Of a stretch of 64,000 bases of DNA, positions 16,056 to 23,599 are shown piece by piece. The notes under the pieces are model-generated. The model made no database searches. It was not told the origin of the DNA and saw only the letters and a list, made by a program, of their open reading frames with translations. The number at the start of each line of letters is the position of its first letter. The stretch's first letter is position 1. This DNA comes from Streptantibioticus ferralitis. Its GTDB lineage: Bacteria > Actinomycetota > Actinomycetes > Streptomycetales > Streptomycetaceae. The DNA is taken from assembly GCF_029223525.1 (NCBI RefSeq), contig NZ_JARHTQ010000016.1, positions 114,929 to 178,928 on the forward strand, given 5' to 3'. The position numbers were made by a program, and so were the translations under genes.

Positions 16056-17918
16056 ATGACTTCGAGCAACGATGATGTCGCCGCCCAACTCGCCGATATG
16101 CGTGAGCCGTTGGACATCGCCTCGCCCGTGCAGGCGCGTAAGGCGGTCCGCGAGCTGGTGGTGATCTCCGACGACGGCGAGGCGCTGGAGCTGGCTGCCC
16201 GGTTCGGCCGCATCGCGAACTGCTCGTCGGAGCAGCTGATACGGCTCTGGGCGCAGGCCGCCGATCCCGACGGCTTCTGCGCGGCCCTGCTCGCTCCGGC
16301 CTTCACCCGAGAGGGCCGGACCGAACTGCGGCTGCGGCGCATGTCCTCGCTGTCCGGCCTACGGCACCTGACCATGCTCCGCAGGCTTCACCTCGACCGC
16401 TGCAAGGAAATCACCGACCTCACGGAGGTAGGTGCGCTCAGCGGCCTGACCGACCTCGATCTGAACGGCTGCGCCGGAGTCGAGGACCTCACGCCGCTCG
16501 GCCGCCTGACCGAGCTGACCCGTCTCAACCTGCGCCGATGCCGGGCCGTGGCCGACACCACGCCCCTGCTGACGCTGGGGCGACTGCGCGACCTGGACCT
16601 GAGCATGACCCGAGTGCGTTCCACCGCCGGATTCGGCGCGGCCTTCCCCCTGCTGGAACGCCTGACGCTGCGCGGCTGCCGGGCCTTCAAGGACGCGGGC
16701 CAACTGTCCGGACTCACCCGGCTCACCAGCCTCGACCTCGGCTGGACCGGCATCCGCGACCTGACCGGCCTGCGTGGCGTCCCCGCTCTCACCGTGCTGG
16801 ATCTACGCAGTTGCGGACAGCTTCGCAGCCTGGCCGGCATCGATTCCGTGCACAACCTGACCGAGCTGACCCTCGCCGACTGCCCACGTCTGGAAACCGT
16901 CCGCGGGCTCGGTTCCCACCCCCGCCTGACGGAGATCAAGGTCACCGGCTGTCCCGCACTACGCGATCTGCACGGGATATCCGCGCTGACGAACCTGACC
17001 AGGCTGGTCGTCACCGACAGCGAACAGCTCACCTCCCTGACGGGCGTCGCACCCCTGCCCTCCCTGGAGTTCGTCTTCCTCGCCGCCTGCCCAGCCCTGG
17101 AGGACTTCTCCCAACTCGCGCGTCTTGCGTCGCTGCGACGCCTCAGCGTGCGCGGCACCCACCGGCTCCGTGACCTCTCACCGTTCGCGCCGCTGTCCGA
17201 CCCTCGACAGCTCACTGTCAGCGACTGCGACGGACTGCTCGACCTCACCGGCCTCGGAGTCCACCCCCAGCTGACCCAATGGGACATCTGGGCATGCCAC
17301 AACCTGCGCACCCCCGGCCGCCTCGACGGACTGCCGACACTGTGCGGGCTTCGGATCTCGGACTGCCCCGCCCTCACCGACCTCGACCACTTCGGCGACC
17401 TGCCCTCGCTCACCAAACTGAACGTGGTGGACTGCCCCGCGCTCACGGACATCAGCGGTCTGGCCGGAGCCGCCCAACCGAACCAAGTGGGCTTCTACCG
17501 CGTGGCCAACCTGACCTCGCTGTGCGCCCTGGAGCAGTGTCCTGCGCTGAGGGAACTGGAGCTCGTGGACTGCCCGCTGGTGCACGACATCCGCATCGGC
17601 TCGCTCAGCACGCTCTCCCTGCAGGACGTGGACTGGAAGGACCTGTCCCGCCTGGCCGACCACAAGCCCCTGCGCGTCTTGGACATTCGCCGAATGCCGG
17701 CATTGGAGGACATCAGCGCCCTGGTGGGCCTGCGCGACCTCACCGAAGTCCGCTTCGGCTCCAGCCGCGCCCTCACGGACTGCCGTCCCCTGCTCGACCT
17801 TCCGTCCCTCGAACGAGTCACGATGACCTACCGCATGAGCATGGATGCGTTCCACGGCAACCCCGACCGTGTCATGACCGAACTGGAGGCACGGGGAGTG
17901 ACCGTTTCTCGTAACTGA
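16056..17918 (+). CDS. leucine-rich-repeat protein, 620 aa
   Basis: After about 85 residues of helical sequence, the protein is built almost entirely of about 22-residue leucine-rich repeats of the form LxxLxLxxCxxLxDLxxLxxL (for example LTDLDLNGCAGVEDLTPLGR). About twenty repeats are seen, many with DC or GC at the turn. No signal peptide, membrane span or NTPase domain is visible, so it is probably a cytoplasmic binding scaffold. Such arrays often form the sensor arm of STAND-type ATPases; here the array stands alone with no NTPase gene next door. The start is set at ATG 16056, since the frame upstream has no start signal. Confidence 0.8.
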   Translation: MTSSNDDVAAQLADMREPLDIASPVQARKAVRELVVISDDGEALELAARFGRIANCSSEQLIRLWAQAADPDGFCAALLAPAFTREGRTELRLRRMSSLSGLRHLTMLRRLHLDRCKEITDLTEVGALSGLTDLDLNGCAGVEDLTPLGRLTELTRLNLRRCRAVADTTPLLTLGRLRDLDLSMTRVRSTAGFGAAFPLLERLTLRGCRAFKDAGQLSGLTRLTSLDLGWTGIRDLTGLRGVPALTVLDLRSCGQLRSLAGIDSVHNLTELTLADCPRLETVRGLGSHPRLTEIKVTGCPALRDLHGISALTNLTRLVVTDSEQLTSLTGVAPLPSLEFVFLAACPALEDFSQLARLASLRRLSVRGTHRLRDLSPFAPLSDPRQLTVSDCDGLLDLTGLGVHPQLTQWDIWACHNLRTPGRLDGLPTLCGLRISDCPALTDLDHFGDLPSLTKLNVVDCPALTDISGLAGAAQPNQVGFYRVANLTSLCALEQCPALRELELVDCPLVHDIRIGSLSTLSLQDVDWKDLSRLADHKPLRVLDIRRMPALEDISALVGLRDLTEVRFGSSRALTDCRPLLDLPSLERVTMTYRMSMDAFHGNPDRVMTELEARGVTVSRN

Positions 17919-18149
17919 GGGTCAGTCCAGGGCTGGCGGGGTTCAGGTTCGTGGCGTGGGTGTTGTCGCCGATCAGAGGTGCTGATCGAGGGGCGCCAGG
18001 ATGTCGTTGACGGGGCCGAAGGTGATGATGGCGGTTGTTCCGCCCGCGATCTCGCTGCGCAGGGGGGAGAGGGCGTTGCGATCCAGGAGACCCGGTGGCC
18101 GGTGCACCCGTTCATCGAGGCGGAGCGGCGGGGCGGACACAGCGTCAAA

Positions 18150-18249
18150 CACGGCGCTGGCGGCGCGGCGGCTGCGGTTTGCCCGTAAGCGCCTCTCCGA
18201 CCGGTTCCCGTACCTGCCCCAGCAATCCGGCTACAACAAGCGTCTGTAG
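18150..18249 (+). mobile_element. IS982-like transposase fragment
   Basis: A reading frame ending at 18249 encodes RKRLSDRFPYLPQQSGYNKR, closely resembling the N-terminal segment of IS982-family transposases (FPYLPxQSGYNKRL). Neither the catalytic domain nor terminal repeats are present. Confidence 0.55.
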
Positions 18250-18351
18250 GTCGCGCTGCCGCTGGTCAAGCACATGCTCCGGATGGTTGCTGTGGGTCTG
18301 CTGATCAACGTGGTGGTGCGGCGCATGGCCCGTCACGCGGCGGCCGCATGA
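18250..18351 (+). pseudogene. 3' fragment of a hydrophobic protein gene
   Basis: The open frame directly after the transposase fragment encodes a hydrophobic helix (HMLRMVAVGLLINVVVRRMA) and ends in a TGA that overlaps the next ATG. It looks like the C-terminus of a small membrane protein whose 5' part was replaced by the insertion sequence. Confidence 0.35.
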
Positions 18352-18728
18352 GCATGACTGACCAAGCCGCCGGCGCCGCACCCGATGCCGTCCCCGGACT
18401 GGAGCAACTCCTCCTGGACCCAACAAGGTTGACCATCGTCTCCCTGGTGTCCGCCACCACCTGGTGCGAGTTCGCCTTCGTCCGCGACCACGCCCGGCTG
18501 AGCGACTCGGCGTTGTCCAAGCAGCTCACCACGCTCGGCGGCGCCGGGCTCGTCGAGATCCGCAAGGGCTACGTCGGCCAGCGGCGCTGCACCTGGGTGC
18601 GGGCCACCGCCGCCGGCCGGGAACGACTGCGCGCACACCTGGCCGCGCTCCAGCAGATCGCAGACCGCGCCGAGCAAGCCGCCGCCCGCCCTGACGCCGA
18701 GGCCGGTGAGCGGCCTCACACCCGCTGA
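18348..18728 (+). CDS. MarR/ArsR-like winged-helix regulator, 126 aa
   Basis: The protein has a single winged helix (about residues 20-105): LEQLLLDPTRLTIVSLVSA, then LSDSALSKQLTTLGGAGLVE and the wing IRKGYVGQRRCTWVRAT. This pattern matches the single-domain regulators often paired with a small membrane protein, consistent with the hydrophobic gene fragment overlapping its start. It may be orphaned by the IS insertion. Confidence 0.78.
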   Translation: MSMTDQAAGAAPDAVPGLEQLLLDPTRLTIVSLVSATTWCEFAFVRDHARLSDSALSKQLTTLGGAGLVEIRKGYVGQRRCTWVRATAAGRERLRAHLAALQQIADRAEQAAARPDAEAGERPHTR

Positions 18729-18938
18729 ATCCACCCGGAGGAAGGCCCTGGTGCCCGTGATGATCGATGAGTCGGGTGCGAACTCGGCCTCGATCCAGTT
18801 CAGCACCTGTAAGTTCAGCCGCCAGGCGCCGACGGGGACGAAGGCATGCCGGGTGCGGGGAACGGCGCGCGCCACCGCAAGTAGTCATCTACATGGGAGG
18901 TTCGCGCCGTTGGATTGACATCTCCTGCTGAGCAACGG

Positions 18939-19883
18939 TCAGGAACCCACTTGCCTGACCATGTCCTCGATCGCATTGATGACTACATCCGGCCGGTCGA
19001 TGGGGATGTCGTGTGAGCTGTTCTGTGCCACGACGAGGCGGCGGTTGGGTGCGGCGCTGACGAACTCCTGCTGGGCCTGCTTCCACAGCTGTGCGTCGGC
19101 GGGAGAGGTCGTGAAAGGGGTTTGGGAGGAGACGATCGCGATGGCAGGAACGCTCTGAGGCCAGCTGAGTTTGTGGTAGGCGTTGTGCACGGGGCCGTAG
19201 TTGTCGGCCTCGGCGAGGAGTTGGCGCGTCGCCCTGGTCTGCGGCTGTTTCTTCAGCGCCGCGATCTGCTGCTGGTTCGCCGCTACGAGCTTGGCCGTCT
19301 CGCTGTCGGTGTAGAACTCGGGCAGGCTTGCGTCCACCAGGACTGACCCGGAGATCCAGTGCGGGTGTTCGTTGACGAAGTATGTGGCGATCTCTCCGGC
19401 GAGCGAGTGGGAGACCAGAACCACGTTCTTCGTGACTCCCAGTTGGGTCAGCCCGGCCGCGAGGTCGGACGCGGCGTTCTGTGCCTTCCAGGGCCCTGGA
19501 ACGTCGCTGCTCCTGCCTTCCCCTGAGCGGTCGTAGGTGATGACCTCGGACCCGGTCTGCTGTGCGATGCCGGGCGCGACCTTCTTCCAGTACGAGGCGT
19601 CGAGTCCTCCTCCGGCGTCGAGGACGATGGCCGGCAGGTGGCCGGGGGTGACGTAGAACGCCAGCTTGTGTCCGTCGTTGGTGATCACGTGGAGGGATGG
19701 CTGAGCGCTGGTTGCTGTGGGCGAGGTTGAGGCTGCGGTAGTCGGGGACGTTGTTGCGGCGGGGTGTGCGGCTGCCCGGGCGGGGCCGTCGCAGGCGGCG
19801 AGCCCGCAGGCCGCGAGCGTGATGCCTGCCAGGGCGGCGGCGGTGTGGCGCAGACGCCGGAGGCGCGTGGGGGGATTGGACAC
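18939..19883 (-). CDS. alpha/beta hydrolase, predicted lipoprotein
   Basis: The 314-residue product starts at GTG 19883 (GGAAGGAAT upstream). A basic N-terminus and hydrophobic stretch (AAALAGITLAAC) lead to a lipobox-like site at Cys26 or Cys31. A Thr/Pro/Ser linker precedes the alpha/beta fold. Motifs: oxyanion strand DAGGGLDASYW, YDRSGEGRS, nucleophile in SHSLAGE and His in NSSHDIPID near the C-terminus. It is probably a membrane-anchored hydrolase outside the cell; substrate unknown. Confidence 0.85.
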   Translation of the reverse strand: MSNPPTRLRRLRHTAAALAGITLAACGLAACDGPARAAAHPAATTSPTTAASTSPTATSAQPSLHVITNDGHKLAFYVTPGHLPAIVLDAGGGLDASYWKKVAPGIAQQTGSEVITYDRSGEGRSSDVPGPWKAQNAASDLAAGLTQLGVTKNVVLVSHSLAGEIATYFVNEHPHWISGSVLVDASLPEFYTDSETAKLVAANQQQIAALKKQPQTRATRQLLAEADNYGPVHNAYHKLSWPQSVPAIAIVSSQTPFTTSPADAQLWKQAQQEFVSAAPNRRLVVAQNSSHDIPIDRPDVVINAIEDMVRQVGS

Positions 19884-20074
19884 GGGATTCCTTCCATGAA
19901 GGGCAAGGAGGGCAGGGGCCGTTCGGGCCGCTGGTTGGTGACCTCGGTCCGCCGAAGGCTTTCTTGTGAGTCTTAGCCTTCATCCGGCACGCGGTCGCCC
20001 GCGACGGTGCATGCCCCCGGGGATTGGGGGGTGCTAGCCCTACCGCAGGGCCTGGGGCAATCGCCCGGGATGAA

Positions 20075-20220
20075 CCGACCCACAAACCGAGCGTGTCCTT
20101 GCAACTGTCCATGTCCACCCCGACGGCCAGGTAGACCGGCCTGGAGACCACCGATCCGGAGCGGATCTTGATCCACAAAGCGTCGATGTAAATGATCGGC
20201 CACCGCGTCCAGCGGCCGGT
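20075..20220 (-). mobile_element. IS256-family transposase fragment interrupting the old excisionase gene
   Basis: On the minus strand one frame reads RWPIIYIDALWIKIRSG and RPVYLAVGVDMD, then DTLGLWVG, the conserved first catalytic-Asp block of IS256-family transposases (IDAxxxKIRxG ... YxAxGxxxxGxxxxLGLW). Only this block remains. It abuts the excisionase remnant at about 20225. Confidence 0.6.
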
Positions 20221-20224
20221 TCTG

Positions 20225-20335
20225 CCGGGTCGCAAGCACGTCCGCATCGCCGAGAGCGTTCTGGCCGCGTATGTAGAGGAGCGCACGGTCGAACCCGTTC
20301 GCAGCATGCGCTCGCGTTACGTGAGGGCCGCCTGA
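20225..20335 (+). pseudogene. 3' remnant of an excisionase (xis) gene
   Basis: The frame ending at TGA 20333-20335 encodes RKHVRIAESVLAAYVEERTV and a short basic tail. It matches the C-terminal half of the intact excisionase at 55730-55945 (SHVRIAETALDAYIEANTV). The helix-turn-helix half is missing and IS256-like sequence is found instead. The stop overlaps the integrase start (TGATG) exactly as in the intact copy. Confidence 0.75.
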
Positions 20336-20862
20336 TGGCCCGTCCGAAGAAGAGGGCGCCGCGCCGCAGCTTCGGCGCGATCCGCAAGCTGCCCTCCGGC
20401 AGGTACCAAGCCCGCTATCCCGGCACGGACGGCGCGCTGCGCGCGGCCCCGGATACGTACGAGACGAAGCGCGAGGCCGAGGTCTTCCTCGCGCAGATCC
20501 AAGCCGACCAGACGCGGGGCGACTGGATCGATCCGGCCGCAGGCGAGGTGCTGTTCAGCGAGTACGCCACACGCTGGATCGACGAGCGAGGCGTCGCGCC
20601 GACTACGGACGAGCTCTACCGCAGGCTGCTTCGCCTGCACTTGGAACCGACGTTTGGCTCGCTGTACGTGAATGCCATCAGTCCGTCTCGGGTGAGGACT
20701 TGCCGTGCCGAGCGCCTAACGGCCACGGGGGCGACCACGGTCGCCAAGTCCTACCGGCTGCTGAAAGCCATCTTGGAGACCTGCTGGCGGCGTACGTCGG
20801 CGGTCCACCCGCTTCTCCCACGTCAACGCGACGCCGAAGGACTGGCCAGGCGCGAGATGTGA
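20335..20862 (+). pseudogene. truncated tyrosine integrase of the older element
   Basis: Residues 1-143 are clearly homologous to the N-terminal arm-binding and core-binding domains of the intact integrase at 55945 (shared blocks RKLPSGR, ADxTRGDW, TTDELY, TTVAKSYRLLKAIL). Similarity ends there, and after about 30 unrelated residues the frame stops. The whole catalytic domain with the Arg/His/Arg/Tyr residues is absent, so this integrase is dead and the older element cannot excise with its own enzyme. Confidence 0.85.
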
Positions 20863-20891
20863 ATGAACGCGAGCGCCGCACCGGCTCCCGA

Positions 20892-20928
20892 CCGTGCCCC
20901 GCTCACGAACGATGCCAGCGGGGCACGG
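20892..20928. terminator. strong 12-bp stem hairpin downstream of the truncated integrase
   Basis: CCGTGCCCCGCT (20892-20903) pairs perfectly with AGCGGGGCACGG (20917-20928) around a 13-nt loop. It stands 30 bp after the integrase remnant and before convergent minus-strand genes. No T-tract follows, but this form is common among Streptomyces terminators. Confidence 0.55.
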
Positions 20929-21002
20929 CGCTTGCTGCCCATTGGCCGCCCAGGAGTGCATGGGCGGCCTCGGCGCGGTCGTTTGGCACGCGTGGCGCGC
21001 GG

Positions 21003-21152
21003 TCAGGATTCGATGCGGAAGCTGAACTCGACGTCGGCGTAGAGCGTGGCTTCGCCCATGTGACTGCCGATGTAGGCATTCATGGTTCGCACGTCGGTCT
21101 TCTGCAGGTCGCCAGGTTGGAGAAAGACGTTAAAGGCCAAAGGGGCAGTCAC
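21003..21152 (-). CDS. short hypothetical ORF, possibly a gene fragment
   Basis: The frame ends in YADVEFSFRIES and is about 49 codons from GTG 21152. There is no clear ribosome binding site and no family match. It could be the 3' remnant of a longer gene of the older element's right end. Confidence 0.3.
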   Translation of the reverse strand: MTAPLAFNVFLQPGDLQKTDVRTMNAYIGSHMGEATLYADVEFSFRIES

Positions 21153-21237
21153 CAAGCAATATGCCCGATGACTTCCCCTCAAGTCAGCACCAGCTCAGCA
21201 CGCCCCGGCGGGACGAGTCAGCACCTTTGGTCCCGCT

Positions 21238-21732
21238 TCAGGGGGACTGATCACCCCTGGGACTCACGAAGTGCGCCATGATTTGGGTGCGTCCGTCGCT
21301 GTTGCTCTGGACCGTCCAGGCGGCTGCCTGCCCAATCGCGCGGGCATTGAGCGCTACGACCTCACCGCCGTCGAACTTGAACATGAACGTCTGCCCGATG
21401 GTGTTCTCGAGGCGCACACTCGCAGCAGCACCAATACCGGCAACTGCTTGGCTACCATCGATGAGCACCCTATCCAAGAACAGTGCTGTTCCGACCCACC
21501 CATCTGTATAGGTGGTGGCTGCCTGTTGAACCACCAGGCGGGCGTGATAGGAAACCTCCCACCAGCCGGGATAGGGGATCGTGAGTGTCGGGACCTCAGT
21601 GACGGGTGCATAGCTGCTCGTAGGGCGGTGAAGGAAGTCGACCTGGGTGGTCTGGACCCATAACTGCCCTCCCAGCTGGGAGGGTAAGGGGCTTGTCGTC
21701 ATGGCGGTCACACTAGTAGGAATGCAGGGCAT
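21238..21732 (-). CDS. hypothetical beta-rich protein, 164 aa
   Basis: The product shows alternating strands with conserved aromatic residues (PYPGWWEVSYHARLVVQQA, GWVGTALFLDRVLIDG, TFMFKFDGGEVVALNA), a pattern like jelly-roll C1q/TNF-like domains on phage tail or surface proteins. There is no signal peptide. ATG 21702 is an alternative start. It lies at the right end of the older element, near two other small unknown frames. Function unknown. Confidence 0.6.
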   Translation of the reverse strand: MPCIPTSVTAMTTSPLPSQLGGQLWVQTTQVDFLHRPTSSYAPVTEVPTLTIPYPGWWEVSYHARLVVQQAATTYTDGWVGTALFLDRVLIDGSQAVAGIGAAASVRLENTIGQTFMFKFDGGEVVALNARAIGQAAAWTVQSNSDGRTQIMAHFVSPRGDQSP

Positions 21733-21766
21733 TTGGATATCACCTGATTAGGTGGTTTAGGTGGTT

Positions 21767-22033
21767 TTAGTGTGGGCATTGCCAGGGGCTTTCCGAGACT
21801 TCCCAGGGGCCACCTAGGCCACGCGGAGCCGAGCCAGAGCTTCTGACAGGTTCGCGATCCTGCAACTCCACGTTCATGCCGAACGAGAAGTTTTCGTGTT
21901 CACGCTCCAGCATGAAGAAGAGATTTTCGCTGTTAGGGTCTGGCTTCCAGAGCCGGTCGGCGCTGGAGGGGTAGGTGGTGGCGCCGTCGGCGAGAGTGCC
22001 GTCGACGCTGGCTCCGTTCATGCGCAGACGCAT
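21767..22033 (-). CDS. hypothetical protein, about 88 aa, possibly 5'-truncated
   Basis: From ATG 22033 the frame encodes MRLRMNGASVDGTLADGATT and continues with ordered sequence (ENLFFMLEREHENFSFGMNV). The frame is open upstream to 22219 but that part looks non-coding. It sits just inside the right boundary of the older element, upstream of the protein at 21238. Unknown function. Confidence 0.45.
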   Translation of the reverse strand: MRLRMNGASVDGTLADGATTYPSSADRLWKPDPNSENLFFMLEREHENFSFGMNVELQDREPVRSSGSAPRGLGGPWEVSESPWQCPH

Positions 22034-22202
22034 GGGGCCGAAGACGCCACCGAGGTGGGATTTGGCTCTGAGCCTGTGGGCTCGCCCGCTAGTCGTGTGG
22101 CTCAGAGCACTAAAAATGAGTCTCAAGATGTGAGACGCCAAGGCCTCGCGGGCTCGCCGTGGGGCTTGTGTCGTCCAATTCGGGGTGGTAATCGGGCGCT
22201 TA

Positions 22203-22221
22203 TGGCACGCGAATGGCACGC
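22203..22221. repeat. integrase arm-type sites (paired TGGCACGC), right end of older element
   Basis: TGGCACGC occurs at 22203-22210 and 22214-22221, an 11-bp period. Equivalent pairs with the same period occur at 22435, 57228 and 57462, always within about 320 bp of the tRNA-derived core, so they are probably arm-type binding sites for the integrase. Confidence 0.6.
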
Positions 22222-22239
22222 GGCCTTAAACTGGTCTAG

Positions 22240-22324
22240 ACAACAAACAAGGCCCAGGTCTCTTACCTGGGCCTTCGTCGTGGAGCGGGTGACGGGAATC
22301 GAACCCGCGCTCTGAGCTTGGGAA
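22240..22324. repeat. att site shared by the two elements (tRNA-Gly 3' half plus hairpin)
   Basis: Bases 22281-22324 are identical over 44 bp to 57541-57584, which is the 3' half of tRNA-Gly(CCC). Beyond 22324 the sequence diverges, so no whole tRNA is present. Beside it is a hairpin (AAGGCCCAGGT ... ACCTGGGCCTT, 22251-22275) with GACAACAA on its left. This is the junction of the older and younger elements: right end of the first, left end of the second. Confidence 0.85.
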
Positions 22325-22434
22325 TCAGGGGGCGGGGCGGGTGCCTTGGAGCTCTGACCTGCGGCGATGGGAGGGGAGGGGCCTAGGCGGCGGGTTTTGG
22401 GCGACCGGTGTTGACCGCGGTTCACCTTCGGTAC

Positions 22435-22453
22435 TGGCACGCATCTGGCACGC
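22435..22453. repeat. integrase arm-type sites, left end of younger element
   Basis: TGGCACGC at 22435-22442 and 22446-22453, again 11 bp apart, about 110 bp inside the left boundary of the younger element. Confidence 0.55.
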
Positions 22454-22498
22454 CGCTGTCATACGGTGGCGTGTCACCTGGAATGCTGCGCTGCAAGG

Positions 22499-23599
22499 TC
22501 AGCCGGCATGTCGCACCAGCAAGGACTCTGGGATGCTCGACAGGATGGCGGGCTCTTGGGGGCCGCGGTGAGCAAAGTGGAGATCCTCGCGGGCTCGAGT
22601 ACACAGCACATAGAAGCGAAGACGCGCGTCCACACTGGTCGGGTCCTCTGTGTACGCATCCAGGTCCGGCACGAAGACGGTGTCGAACTCCAAGCCCTTC
22701 ATACTGGCTGCGCTCACGATCCGGATAGGCCGCGTTGAGAAGTCAACGGCGTCTCGGTATCGATCACCGTGTACATAGGCCTGGGTGTGCTGCGCAAGCC
22801 CGAGGCGCGTGAGTTCGCTCTGGATGTCCCGCATCAAACGGGTCGACCTGCAGATGATTCCGATGCTTCGCCCCGGATGCGCGTTGAAATACTGGGAAAC
22901 TCCAGTGAGTAGATACCCCAGGGAGGGAACTTTCAAGACAGTGGGTGTACAACCCAAACGTGTCGGCAAGGGAATCTCACTCCCGGCCGTCTCGCGGAAC
23001 TCTGACGCCAGCATCGCGATCTCCCGACTGTTCCGGCGGTTCTCGTGCAGCACGAGTGGGTCGCCCCGTATGCCAAGGGCCTGGCATATCTCGGACACGG
23101 TGCTCTGATCGTCGTCGATCTGCTGGTTCTCGTCTGCGCACACGGTGACGTCGACGCCAAGGATTCGGCACAATTGATAGAAGGCGACAGGCAGTGTTTG
23201 GCCCTCGTCGATCACCAGGTGCATGGTCGCCCCGACCCTCTGCAGGACGCAGTCCCGCTGCATCTCGCTCCAGTCGTAGATCCAACCGTCCTCGTCGATC
23301 CATGGCGGATCGGTCCGGAAGTGCCGGCGCCAGAAATCCTTGATCCACAGGTGATAGGTGGTGACGTTGAGAGCTTCCGTGAGGTCCGGTGCCATTTGCG
23401 CGAGATACTGATGCAGCAGATTGGAGTACGTGAGGAGAACGACTTGGCGACCGGCGGTCGCCAGTGCCCAGGCGCGATAGACGGCCATCACGGTCTTTCC
23501 GGCGCCAGGTTCTCCGGTGATGACGTGGCTTCCGTGGAACGGAAGACTGATAACGGCCTGCTGCTCGATATCGAGGTCGAGGAGGGAAGGGATCTTCAT
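22499..23599 (-). CDS. SF1 (UvrD/Rep-like) helicase, 366 aa, last gene of the DISARM-like operon
   Basis: This short superfamily 1 DNA helicase-like ATPase has Walker A GEPGAGKT (29-36), a Walker B-like VIDEGQ (129-134) and C-terminal helicase motifs SAASMKGLEFDTVFV (about 305-319) and FYVLCTRAREDL, as in UvrD/PcrA C-domains. At 366 residues it is much shorter than UvrD (over 700), keeping only the 1A/2A cores. Its ATG overlaps the stop of the DrmB-like gene (ATGA). It is the last of four co-directional genes, suggesting it acts on DNA opened or nicked by its operon partners. An SF1 helicase is not part of canonical DISARM. Confidence 0.85.
   Translation of the reverse strand: MKIPSLLDLDIEQQAVISLPFHGSHVITGEPGAGKTVMAVYRAWALATAGRQVVLLTYSNLLHQYLAQMAPDLTEALNVTTYHLWIKDFWRRHFRTDPPWIDEDGWIYDWSEMQRDCVLQRVGATMHLVIDEGQTLPVAFYQLCRILGVDVTVCADENQQIDDDQSTVSEICQALGIRGDPLVLHENRRNSREIAMLASEFRETAGSEIPLPTRLGCTPTVLKVPSLGYLLTGVSQYFNAHPGRSIGIICRSTRLMRDIQSELTRLGLAQHTQAYVHGDRYRDAVDFSTRPIRIVSAASMKGLEFDTVFVPDLDAYTEDPTSVDARLRFYVLCTRAREDLHFAHRGPQEPAILSSIPESLLVRHAG

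Noticed and set aside
22281..22324. Second functional tRNA-Gly
   Set aside because: Homology ends in the anticodon arm; the following bases (TCAGGGGGC) cannot complete the cloverleaf.
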